DNA of 64,000 nucleotides, taken from the NCBI GenBank assembly GCA_963751165.1, contig CAVVTP010000006.1:1-64000 (forward strand), in the 5' to 3' direction. Made by a program: the position numbers and the translations under genes. Source of the DNA: Roseiarcus sp963751165 (GTDB lineage: Bacteria; Pseudomonadota; Alphaproteobacteria; Rhizobiales; Beijerinckiaceae). Below are positions 26,590 to 34,386 of the stretch, one piece after another. Every line of letters starts with the position of its first letter. Position 1 is the first letter of the stretch. The notes beneath the pieces are model-generated. The model saw only the letters and a program-made list of their open reading frames with translations. It had not been told where the DNA came from and made no database searches.

Positions 26590-27646
26590 CGCCGCTCGCC
26601 CGCCGGCCACTCGGCGTAGACGCTCATGCCCGGCCTTAAGCCCGGCAGCGGCGTGACTGGATAGGCGCGCACCTCGAAGGTCCTCAGATCGAAGTCGCCG
26701 GTCGCCCGTGTCGCCCGCCAGCCAGCATATTCGCCGCGCGTGGCGATGAGCTTGATCTCCGCCGGGATCTCCTGGTCGCCGAGCGCGGGCGCGCGGACCG
26801 TGAACCGGTCGCCGACCTTGAGCGCGCGCACCAGGTCTTCGCGCAGGTTGAACCGCAGCCAGACGTCGCCGAGATCGACGAGGGAGAGAAGTGGCACGCC
26901 GGGCGAAACGTATTCCCCGAGTTCGGCCCCGATCTGGTAGACTTGCCCCGCGATCGGCGACTTGACGACGAGTTCGTCGACCTGCGCCTTGATCGTGTCG
27001 ACGCTCGCCTGCGCCTTGAGCAGTTGGTCTCGGCGATCCCGCGCTCTTCCTTGGTCGCGCCGTTGACGGCCTCCTCATAGGCGAGCTTCGCCTGGTCCTG
27101 CTGCCGCTTGGCCACTTCGAGCGAATTCGTCGCCTCGTCGAGCCGCTGCAACGGCGCGTTGCCGGAACCGGCGAGTTCCTTGATGCGGTCGTAGGTGCGC
27201 TGGGCGAGGGTAAAATTCGCCTCCGCCGCTTCGTCCTCCGCCTTGCGCTGGGCGATCGTCTCGGCCCGCGTCCCGGCGAGGATGTTGGCAAGCTGGGCCT
27301 TGGCGACGTCGACGCCGGCCTGGGCCTGACGCCATTTGGCGACCAACTCCGGGTTGTCGATTTCGAACAGCAACTGTCCCTTTGCGACGTTCTCGCCCCG
27401 ATCGACAGGACGTTGCCCGACCCTGCCGTCGATCCGCGCGGCGATGTCGACGCGGGTGGCGTCGGCCTCGCCCTGGACGATCAACGACTGCGGCCTTGCG
27501 AGGTACCAAATCGACAGGCCAACGATCCCGGCGACGACCAGCGTCACGATCAGGGCGGCGGCGACGCCCCCGCCCGACGCCCGCTCCGGTTTCGGCTTTT
27601 CCTTGCCGGGGCTTTCGGGCGCGGGGATCGGGGCTGTTTCGTTCAT
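26586..27646 (-). pseudogene. HlyD-type membrane fusion protein (first of two), one frameshift
   Basis: A periplasmic adaptor of about 353 residues. The N-terminal anchor is VAAALIVTLVVAGIVGLSIW. Then come IAARIDGRVGQRPVDRGENV (first lipoyl half) and a coiled coil up to ATKEERGIAE. Near 27028 a frame change is needed to continue as DQLLKAQASVDTIKAQVDEL, VVKSPIAGQVYQ (second lipoyl half) and the beta-barrel (DVWLRFNLREDLVRALKVGD) to the stop at 26586. The stop overlaps the ABC-2 permease start. Start ATG 27646 has no strong ribosome site. It is the first gene of the exporter operon and probably partners the second HlyD. Confidence 0.82.
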
Positions 27647-27768
27647 GCGGCCTCAGGCGGGCTTTCGCCGGTCGAACGCATGGAGCGGCGTCGGACAAGG
27701 CGACCAATCTCGAGAGCGGTTCATGGGAATTCGAAACATGAACGGCCAAACCGGGGCCCGAACGTCTC

Positions 27769-27957
27769 TCAAAACGGCGGAAGTTGCAAATTCTGCGGCG
27801 TGATCCGGATCGGCTGCCCATGGCCGCGGCGCGCTGGTCGCACGTCATTGGAGGCGCGTAGCGCTTGCGGCATTGCCGCCATCAATTGTGTGGCGATCCC
27901 GAAAAGATTTTGAACGACGCCGGGTTCGTCACCCGCGAGTGATCTGACGACGCTCAC
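27769..27957 (-). CDS. Small ORF coupled to the GntR gene, possible regulator fragment
   Basis: A 62-residue ORF whose GTG start overlaps the GntR stop (GTGA at 27954-27957), which suggests translational coupling. The sequence SLAGDEPGVVQNLFGIATQL, then MAAMPQALRASNDVRP and IRITPQNLQL, faintly resembles the first helices of MarR regulators, which often precede HlyD/ABC-2 exporters. The wing and recognition helix are missing. It may be a truncated regulator of the exporter or a chance ORF. The 120 bases between it and the HlyD start hold nothing else recognised. Confidence 0.3.
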   Translation of the reverse strand: MSVVRSLAGDEPGVVQNLFGIATQLMAAMPQALRASNDVRPARRGHGQPIRITPQNLQLPPF

Positions 27958-28748
27958 ATGCCGATTGTCTGGGATTTAGCCGCTGTCGCCGACGACGCCG
28001 CCTCGTCGACGCCGGCAATGTTCGCGGCGGCCTGCTGGTAGCGACGCAGCGCATTCGACAGGTGCCGCCGGGCGGCCGTGCGAGCCCGCGCGGCGTCGCG
28101 CGCACGGATCGCTTCGAAGATGGCGACATGCTCGGACTGGATTCGCTGAAGATACCGTTCGCGCCGGCTTTCGTTCTCCTTTGCGACCTCGATCATCTGA
28201 CGAGGGATGATGAAGTGACCCAGAAATTGCAGCAACTGCGGAAAATAGCGATTCCCCGCAGCGTTGAAGATCGCCAGGTGAAACTGGAAGTCGGCGGCGA
28301 CCGCGTTGCCGCCGCTCTTGATTTCCGCGTCGATCGCGGCAAGGGCCTTTTCAATTTGCGCGAGATCGTCGCCGTTGTGGCGATCGGCGGCGAGGCTCGA
28401 GGCTTCGACCTCCAGACTCATGCGCAGTTCGATGACTTGCAGCACGTCCGCCACCGTCTTCAAGTCGCTCGCATCGATGCGGAAAGGCCATCGTTGCACG
28501 TCTCCGGCGACGAACGCCCCGAGCCCTTGTCGCGTTGTTACGAGCCCGTCGGCCCGTAGCGCCGCAACCGCTTCCCGCACCACGGTTCGGCTGACGCCGG
28601 TCGCCGCCGATAATTCCTGCTCGGTCGGGAGACGCGAACCGGGAGGCAAACGGCCGCTCCGGATCTCCGCCGCGAGTCGTTGCGCCAATTCCTGTGTCCG
28701 GTTGAACCCCGGACTGATCACAAGCGATAGGTCCCCAATCTTGATCAC
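27954..28748 (-). CDS. GntR family transcriptional regulator, FCD (FadR) subfamily
   Basis: A 264-residue DNA-binding regulator. The winged helix is at residues about 15-80 (ELAQRLAAEIRSGRLPPGSR, LPTEQELSAATGVSRTVVRE, LRADGLVTTRQGLGAFV). The FCD ligand domain follows (about 95-235), with metal-binding His and Asp positions in DFQFHLAIFNAAGN and SEHVAIFEAIRARDAARAR. GTG 28748 follows GAGGGG. It is divergent from the sugar ABC operon at 29519, and the repeated 14-base site at 28955 lies between them. It therefore probably represses that operon until a sugar acid or other hydroxy acid binds. Confidence 0.88.
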   Translation of the reverse strand: MIKIGDLSLVISPGFNRTQELAQRLAAEIRSGRLPPGSRLPTEQELSAATGVSRTVVREAVAALRADGLVTTRQGLGAFVAGDVQRWPFRIDASDLKTVADVLQVIELRMSLEVEASSLAADRHNGDDLAQIEKALAAIDAEIKSGGNAVAADFQFHLAIFNAAGNRYFPQLLQFLGHFIIPRQMIEVAKENESRRERYLQRIQSEHVAIFEAIRARDAARARTAARRHLSNALRRYQQAAANIAGVDEAASSATAAKSQTIGM

Positions 28749-28954
28749 GATCGCCCCTCGAACCGCATCAACTTAAGCCCGAGATCGAACCGAGGCCCCG
28801 GCTCGGCCGCCCTTTCGGGAAAAGGCTCGGGAGAGCCGAGGATCGGCTCGGAGCTTCCCGATCCATCGGATGCCGCCAGCGACATGCTCCACCACCATGG
28901 GCGGCCGCGAGCTGATGCGGCCGCGGTGATCATTGCAAAGCTACCACGACATCG

Positions 28955-28968
28955 GGTCATCATACAAT
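28955..28968. promoter_or_regulatory. Candidate GntR operator, copy 1
   Basis: GGTCATCATACAAT, whose reverse complement is ATTGTATGATGACC. The same word with one difference (GGTTATCATACAAT) occurs at 28955+3933, that is 32888-32901, before pqqA. FCD-type regulators bind short sites with TTGTNNNACNA-like half-sites. Two near-identical copies at the two ends of one operon, beside a gene for such a regulator, make this the best operator candidate. The whole spacer (28749-29518) otherwise holds only a decayed gene end at 29251. Confidence 0.45.
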
Positions 28969-29250
28969 TGCCTTGTCCGTGACCAAACTGGATGGTATCT
29001 CCGAAAGCGTTGAGCCCGCGAGACTCGCGTCATAAAAAATGGGAGGACCAAGCGTATCGGTCGACACCGGCCGTCAGCGAGATCGGCGTGGGACTGGAAA
29101 CGACAAACTGCAATTCAGCGACAACGTCACCTGCGTCGCGGCTCGGGTTCTGGATTTCGCGCAGCCCGCGCGCCACTCGGCGAACGATTTTCGGCCGAGG
29201 CTGGCACAGCATGGCGCAATTCGTGGCCGCTCCCCCGCGGTCGGCGCGGC

Positions 29251-29387
29251 TATGCCGTCAGCATCGTCAAGGCGGGGTTGCGGGTCGAGGAACGGCGCGC
29301 GGCCCGGTTCGGGCGCCTTTGGTCGATCTCATCCAGGAGGAGGATGCGCGGTTGGCGGAACTTATTGGGCGCACCAAGGAGCAATAA
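29251..29387 (+). pseudogene. Possible C-terminal remnant of a Bug/TctC-type receptor
   Basis: The plus strand reads AVSIVKAGLRVEERRAARFG. After a frame change near 29315 it continues LVDLIQEEDARLAELIGRTK and stops at 29387. The pattern (a hydrophobic start, Glu-x-x-x-x-F, then EExARLxxLI) resembles the last helix of tripartite tricarboxylate (Bug) substrate-binding proteins. Nothing upstream in the spacer extends the homology. The assignment is weak because only about 40 residues are left. Confidence 0.3.
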
Positions 29388-29518
29388 CGGTTTCGTCCTC
29401 CGCGTCGAGCGAATAACGTAGACGACTTCCCGACCCCGCCGACGGAAGGCGAAGAAGAAAGAAGCTCGGGGAAGGATCGAGCCGGAAGAAGGCCGGCGGC
29501 ATAATCAGGGAGGAGACG

Positions 29519-30832
29519 ATGAGCGAGATTTCGAGACGGAAATTGATGACTTCCGGGGCGGCCGCGGGCGCAGGCTTGCTCCTCAGCCGGCGGCCCGTGG
29601 CGGCCCAGACTTGGAACGGACCCCCGCCGGAGCGGAACGCCTCCATAAGGGTGCTGCGCTGGAAGCAGTTCATCCAGGCCGAGTTCGACGCCTTCGTCGC
29701 CAACACCAAGAAATTCAGCGAGCAGACCGGAGTCAAGGTGCGGGTCGACGCCGAGAACTGGGACGATATCCGTCCCAAGGCGGCGGTCGCGGCCAATGTG
29801 GGCGCGGGACCCGACATTATCATCGGCACCAACGACGACCCGTTCAAATTCCCCGAGAAGCTTATCGACGTGACGGACGTTGCCGAGTACCTCGGCGCCA
29901 AATATGGGGGCTGGTACCCGGTCGCCAAAACCTACGGGATGCTGGGCAAGAAATGGATCGCGCTGCCGCAGGGGGCGACCGGCGGCACGATGAACTACCG
30001 CATCAACGCCATGCACGCGGCCGGGTTCGACGAGTTTCCCAAGAATCTCGCGGGCTTCCTGAAGCTTTGCCAGGGATTGAAGCGGGTCGGCAAGCCGCCC
30101 GGTTTCGCGCTTGGCCACGCCACGGGCGATGCGAACGGCTGGACTTATTGGTTGCTGTGGGCGCATGGCGCCAAAATGGTCGACGACAATAACAAGGTCG
30201 TCATCGATTCGCCGGAGACCGTGGCCGCGCTCGAATTCGCCAAGCAGCTCTATCCGACCTTCATCGACGGCGTGCTGTCGTGGAACGATGCAAGCAACAA
30301 CAAGGCGTTCCTCGCCGACCAGATCGGCCTGACCCTGAACGGAATTTCGATCTACACGGTGGCGAAGAACTCGCCCGAGCCTGCGCTCAACGCTATCGCC
30401 AAGGACATGAACCACGCCAACATGCCGATCGGGCCCGTCGGGCGCCCGACGGAACAGCAGAACATCGTCACCGCCTATTCCTACGCCTACACGAAATATC
30501 CGAACGCGGTGCGCGAATATCTGCGCTTCATGTGGGAAAAGCCGCAGGTGGACCCCTGGGAGACCGCGTCGAACGGCTATGTCGCGCCGCCTTTGCCGGC
30601 GTGGAACGACAACCCGGTTTGGACGGCCGACCCGAAAGTGACCCCGTTTCGCGATGTGCTGAAATACGCCCTCGATATCGGCTATTCCGGGACGCTCGGC
30701 TATGCTTCGGCTGCTGTCATGGGCGACTTCGTCTGCGTCGACATGTTCGCGGAGGCCTGCACCGGCGCGCAGACCCCGAAGGCGGCCGCACAGCGCGCCG
30801 CCGAGCGCGCCAAACGCTACTACAAGGCGTGA
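29519..30832 (+). CDS. Sugar ABC transporter substrate-binding protein (family 1)
   Basis: A 437-residue periplasmic receptor of a CUT1-type importer. A Tat signal (SRRKLMTSGAAAGAGLLLS) is cleaved near VAAQ. The family-1 fold is seen in ASIRVLRWKQFIQAEFDAFV, TGVKVRVDAENWDDIRPKAA, AGPDIIIGTNDDPFKFPEKL and YGMLGKKWIALPQGATGGTM. The C-terminus (RAAERAKRYYKA) is typical. ATG 29519 has GGGAGGAGACG before it. Its stop overlaps the first permease ATG (TGATG), so the operon is tightly coupled. The ligand is unknown; Trp/Tyr-rich pockets suggest a sugar or polyol. Confidence 0.9.
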   Translation: MSEISRRKLMTSGAAAGAGLLLSRRPVAAQTWNGPPPERNASIRVLRWKQFIQAEFDAFVANTKKFSEQTGVKVRVDAENWDDIRPKAAVAANVGAGPDIIIGTNDDPFKFPEKLIDVTDVAEYLGAKYGGWYPVAKTYGMLGKKWIALPQGATGGTMNYRINAMHAAGFDEFPKNLAGFLKLCQGLKRVGKPPGFALGHATGDANGWTYWLLWAHGAKMVDDNNKVVIDSPETVAALEFAKQLYPTFIDGVLSWNDASNNKAFLADQIGLTLNGISIYTVAKNSPEPALNAIAKDMNHANMPIGPVGRPTEQQNIVTAYSYAYTKYPNAVREYLRFMWEKPQVDPWETASNGYVAPPLPAWNDNPVWTADPKVTPFRDVLKYALDIGYSGTLGYASAAVMGDFVCVDMFAEACTGAQTPKAAAQRAAERAKRYYKA

Positions 30833-31839
30833 TGGAACAGGCCGACACGGAGCCGCGCCGGGCACCGGCGCCCCCTGGGAGACGCGCGATGGCTGCGGAT
30901 GCGCAAACTGCCCGCGAGCCCTTCGGGCGTCGGCAGAGACTGGATGCGCGCCTCCTCGAAAATCGCAATTTTCTCGGGTTCGCCCTCATGCTGCCTGCGG
31001 GGGCGATCCTGCTGGTGTTTCTGGCCTATCCCCTCGGTCTTGGATTTTGGCTGGGTCTCACCGATACGCCGATCGGCGAGCCGGGGCGCTTCGTCGGCCT
31101 CGCCAATTTCATCTCGCTCGCCCACGATCCGGTGTTCTGGCTCGTTGTATTCAACACCTTGTTCTACACGGTGGTCGCGAGCTTCCTGAAATTCTTCCTT
31201 GGACTCTATCTGGCGCTTCTGCTCAACCGCCGCCTGCCTTTCAAATCGCTGCTTCGCGCCATCGTCCTGTTGCCTTTCGTCGTGCCGACCGTGCTCTCGG
31301 CGATCGCCTTCTGGTGGATCTACGATCCGCAATTCTCGATCATTTCCTGGGCGCTGATCAAGTTAGGCGTCATCGACCAATATATCGATTTTCTCGGCCA
31401 ACCCTGGCATGCGCGCTGGTCGCTCATCGCGGCCAACGTCTGGCGCGGCATCCCTTTCGTCACCATCACGTTGCTCGCCGGCCTGCAAACGATCTCTCCT
31501 TCGCTGCACGAAGCGGCGACCCTCGACGGTGCCAGCCCGTGGCAGCGATTCCGTTTTGTGACCCTGCCTCTTCTCTCGCCGATCATAGCCGTTGTGATGA
31601 CCTTCTCGGTCCTCCTCACCTTCACCGATTTTCAGCTCGTTTACGCGATCACGCGCGGGGGTCCGATCAACGCCACGCATCTGATGGCCACGCTGTCGTT
31701 CGAGCGGGCGATTACCGGCGGCCACCTCGGCGAGGGCGCGGCCATCGCCGACGCCATGGTGCCGTTCCTGTTCGCCGCAATCGTTTTCAGTTATTTCGGG
31801 TTGCAGCGACGCCGCTGGCAGCCGGGCACGAGGGGCTGA
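30832..31839 (+). CDS. Sugar ABC transporter permease 1 (MalF/UgpA type)
   Basis: A 335-residue inner-membrane permease with six predicted helices (NFLGFALMLPAGAILLVFLA, WLVVFNTLFYTVVASFLKFF, AIVLLPFVVPTVLSAIAFWW). The EAA loop that contacts the ATPase reads LHEAATLDGASPWQRFRFVT, with the conserved Glu-Ala-Ala and Gly. A hydrophilic 45-residue N-terminal extension precedes the first helix. The ATG at 30832 shares a base with the receptor stop; MAADAQTARE at 30889 is a possible later start. It works with the next gene as a heterodimeric channel. Confidence 0.9.
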   Translation: MEQADTEPRRAPAPPGRRAMAADAQTAREPFGRRQRLDARLLENRNFLGFALMLPAGAILLVFLAYPLGLGFWLGLTDTPIGEPGRFVGLANFISLAHDPVFWLVVFNTLFYTVVASFLKFFLGLYLALLLNRRLPFKSLLRAIVLLPFVVPTVLSAIAFWWIYDPQFSIISWALIKLGVIDQYIDFLGQPWHARWSLIAANVWRGIPFVTITLLAGLQTISPSLHEAATLDGASPWQRFRFVTLPLLSPIIAVVMTFSVLLTFTDFQLVYAITRGGPINATHLMATLSFERAITGGHLGEGAAIADAMVPFLFAAIVFSYFGLQRRRWQPGTRG

Positions 31840-31843
31840 GTTC

Positions 31844-32716
31844 ATGGCCGGAGCGGGCGGAGCCGAGGGCATGGACTACCTCGAGCGGCTGCCTCGCCGC
31901 CTCGTCACGCTCTATCTTCCGCTGGCGGTTTTCATATTCGTGCTGCTGTTTCCGTTCTACTGGATGACAACAACGACCTTCAAGCCTGACGAAGAGCTTT
32001 ACGATTACGCCCACTTCAATCCATTCTGGGTCGCTCACCCGACGCTCGAGCACATTCACAAGCTTTTCTTCGAGACGAGCTATCCGCAATGGCTGGTCAA
32101 TACGATGGTGGTCGCCGTGGCGTCGACCGCCATTTCATTGTTTGCGAGCGTTTGTGCGGCCTACGCGATCGAGCGGCTTCGCTTCACTGGCGCGCGCTAT
32201 GTCGGGCTCGCCATCTTTCTCGCCTATCTCGTTCCGCCAAGCATCCTGTTTATTCCCCTGGCGACGATCGTCTTCCGGCTCGGGCTCTACGACAGCCTCT
32301 GGGCGCTGATCCTCACCTATCCGACCTTTCTCGTGCCGTTCTGCACCTGGCTGCTCATGGGCTATTTCCGGACCATTCCCTATGAACTCGAGGAATGCGC
32401 CATGATCGACGGCGCCTCGCGACTCCAGATCCTCAGGTCGATCACTCTGCCGCTGGCCCTGCCCGGGTTGATCTCAGCGGGCATCTTCGCCTTCACGCTG
32501 TCCTGGAATGAATTCATCTATGCGCTCACCTTCATATCCTCATCGGAAAACAAGACGGTCCCCGTCGGCGCAATAACCGAACTCGTCGAGGGCGACGTCT
32601 ATCATTGGGGCTCGCTGATGGCAGCGGCGCTTCTCGGCTCCTTGCCGGTGGTTATTCTCTACTCGTTTTTCGTTGAGTATTACGTGGCCAGCCTCACCGG
32701 GGCGGTGAAGGAATAG
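31844..32716 (+). CDS. Sugar ABC transporter permease 2 (MalG/UgpE type)
   Basis: A 290-residue inner-membrane permease. Six helices are visible (LVTLYLPLAVFIFVLLFPFY, LVNTMVVAVASTAISLFASV, YVGLAIFLAYLVPPSILFI). The EAA loop is LEECAMIDGASRLQILRSIT. It ends EYYVASLTGAVKE, as MalG-type permeases do. The start is four bases after the first permease. The matching ATPase gene is not next but 557 bases on, after pqqA, which is an unusual split of the operon. Confidence 0.9.
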   Translation: MAGAGGAEGMDYLERLPRRLVTLYLPLAVFIFVLLFPFYWMTTTTFKPDEELYDYAHFNPFWVAHPTLEHIHKLFFETSYPQWLVNTMVVAVASTAISLFASVCAAYAIERLRFTGARYVGLAIFLAYLVPPSILFIPLATIVFRLGLYDSLWALILTYPTFLVPFCTWLLMGYFRTIPYELEECAMIDGASRLQILRSITLPLALPGLISAGIFAFTLSWNEFIYALTFISSSENKTVPVGAITELVEGDVYHWGSLMAAALLGSLPVVILYSFFVEYYVASLTGAVKE

Positions 32717-32887
32717 CGACCAGAAGCAGCGGACACATGATCAACGCAGCGGTCTCATCTTCCTGGTGTCCCCGGATATCGTCTGACGGTCGCGCTTCGA
32801 CTCATTGCGAGTTTGACGGCGTTCGGCGCGCCCCAGCGACGACGCTGACAGCAACCTCACATTCGGCGATCGGCGGTCGCTATGTAA

Positions 32888-32901
32888 GGTTATCATACAA
32901 T
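32888..32901. promoter_or_regulatory. Candidate GntR operator, copy 2
   Basis: GGTTATCATACAAT matches the copy at 28955-28968 in 13 of 14 positions. It lies 84 bases before the pqqA start and downstream of the second permease, suggesting a second regulated promoter for pqqA and the ATPase gene. No clear -35/-10 pair stands out next to it. Confidence 0.4.
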
Positions 32902-32984
32902 CCGCCCTTGTCTCGGCGCTGGTCGCAATGATATCCTGGCGAGCCGGCGGAATTCCGCTGTGAGCGATGAAAAGGGAGTGAAAG

Positions 32985-33062
32985 ATGTCCTGGAACGCAC
33001 CGGTCGTCACGGAAATCTGCGTTGGAATGGAAGTCACGAGCTACTTGTCGGCAGTGATCTAA
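32985..33062 (+). CDS. pqqA: PqqA, PQQ precursor peptide (orphan copy)
   Basis: A 25-residue peptide. It starts MSWNAPVVTEI, and EICVGMEVTSY carries Glu16 and Tyr20 in the Glu-x-x-x-Tyr spacing that PqqE cross-links to make pyrroloquinoline quinone. Trp3, Pro6 and Gly14 are also family positions. AAAGGGAGTG is a strong ribosome site, five bases before ATG 32985, and the stop is TAA at 33060-33062. No pqqBCDE genes are in the window, so the other enzymes would have to act from elsewhere. Extra pqqA copies are known in Methylobacterium. It sits between the permeases and the ATPase of a sugar importer, which is unusual. Confidence 0.9.
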   Translation: MSWNAPVVTEICVGMEVTSYLSAVI

Positions 33063-33273
33063 ATTTCTCGCGGCAGGCGACGCCGATGCGCCTCGCCTTG
33101 CCGCCTATAAGCGACGCCGTCGACGAATTGCTCGCTCGCCCTCCTTTCGGCAGACCAGCGCATTGACCCCGGCGGTCCCCAACCTGTCCGATCGCAGCCG
33201 AAAAATGACAATTTGAACGCGATACGATCGCGCGTGCGGGTGCGACTCCTCCGCCGAGTTGGGAACAATTTCA

Positions 33274-34329
33274 ATGGCCTCCCTGTCCATCGAGAACGTG
33301 AAGAAGTCGTATGGCGCAACGCCAGTCCTGCATGGCGTTTCGATTCAGATCCCTGACGGGGCGTTTGTCATCCTCGTTGGTCCCTCCGGGTGTGGAAAGT
33401 CGACCCTGCTGCGCATGATCGCGGGTCTCGAGGAGATCTCGGCGGGAGAAATCAGAATCGGCTCGAGAGTGGTCAACCGCGTTCCCCCTAAGGAGCGGGA
33501 CATCGCGATGGTGTTTCAATCCTATGCGCTCTATCCGCATATGACCGTCGAGCAGAACATGGCCTTTTCCCTCCGGCTCAGAGGCGCGCAGTCTCAAGAG
33601 AAGAAGATGAAGGTCGAGCGCGCCAGCAACATCCTCGGCCTGCAGGAGTTGCTTCAGCGCTACCCCAAGGAGCTGTCCGGCGGTCAGCGCCAGCGCGTGG
33701 CGATGGGGCGCGCTATCGTGCGCGATCCCTCGGTGTTTCTCTTCGACGAGCCGCTTTCAAATCTCGACGCCAAGCTGCGGGTGCAGATGCGCGGCGAGAT
33801 CAAATCGCTGCACCAGCGTCTGGAGACGACCACGGTTTACGTCACCCACGATCAGATCGAGGCGATGACCATGGCGGACCAGATCGTGGTGATGAACCAG
33901 GGCAAGGTTGAGCAGATCGGCGCGCCGCTCGAGCTGTACGACCGCCCGGCCAATCTTTTTGTCGCCGGCTTCATTGGTTCGCCAGCGATGAATTTCATCG
34001 CCGGGACGGTCCGCAAAGACGGCTTTCTGACAGCGGACGGCTTGCTCCTGCCGCTCGACGCCAGGGTGGCGTCGCACATCGGAAACGCGGCGGTTTACGG
34101 AATCCGGCCCGAGCATCTTGTCCTGGACCGCGCCGGACTGCCGTTCGCTGTCGAACTGATCGAGCCCACCGGATCGGAAACCCAGGTGCAGGGCAAGCTT
34201 GGCGAGCAGCCATTTTCGGGTGTGTTTCGAGAGCGGATCGACACGAAGCCCGGGTCGACGATCAATGTGTCGCCTCAAGCCGGCGCAATTCACCTCTTCG
34301 ACGCCAGTTCGAGCCGGCGGCTCAATTAG
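33274..34329 (+). CDS. Sugar ABC transporter ATP-binding protein (MalK/UgpC type)
   Basis: A 351-residue ATPase. The Walker A motif GPSGCGKST is at about residues 36-44. Then come the Q-loop (MVFQSYALYPHMTV), the signature LSGGQRQRVAMGRA, Walker B VFLFDEPLSNLD, and the switch His in YVTHDQIEAMT. The C-terminal TOBE-type domain (about residues 240-351) contains YGIRPEHLVLD, as in MalK. ATG 33274 (MASLSIENVKKSYG) is the family start; the open frame begins 15 bases earlier with TTG. It powers the permeases at 30832-32716 and comes after pqqA, with 211 bases between pqqA and it that show nothing recognisable. Confidence 0.92.
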   Translation: MASLSIENVKKSYGATPVLHGVSIQIPDGAFVILVGPSGCGKSTLLRMIAGLEEISAGEIRIGSRVVNRVPPKERDIAMVFQSYALYPHMTVEQNMAFSLRLRGAQSQEKKMKVERASNILGLQELLQRYPKELSGGQRQRVAMGRAIVRDPSVFLFDEPLSNLDAKLRVQMRGEIKSLHQRLETTTVYVTHDQIEAMTMADQIVVMNQGKVEQIGAPLELYDRPANLFVAGFIGSPAMNFIAGTVRKDGFLTADGLLLPLDARVASHIGNAAVYGIRPEHLVLDRAGLPFAVELIEPTGSETQVQGKLGEQPFSGVFRERIDTKPGSTINVSPQAGAIHLFDASSSRRLN

Positions 34330-34386
34330 GCAGGCGCCGCGCGGCAAAAAGGGCGTTCGATCCCCATGGTCGCTCTCTCCCGCCGC

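Noticed and set aside
24259..27291. 1010-codon open frame on the minus strand
   Set aside because: It joins the first part of the ABC-2 permease with out-of-frame readings of the HlyD genes on both sides. Real domains are only in 26589 to about 24893.
28745..28963. 72-codon minus-strand ORF upstream of the GntR gene
   Set aside because: It overlaps the operator candidate, has no ribosome site and shows no family likeness.
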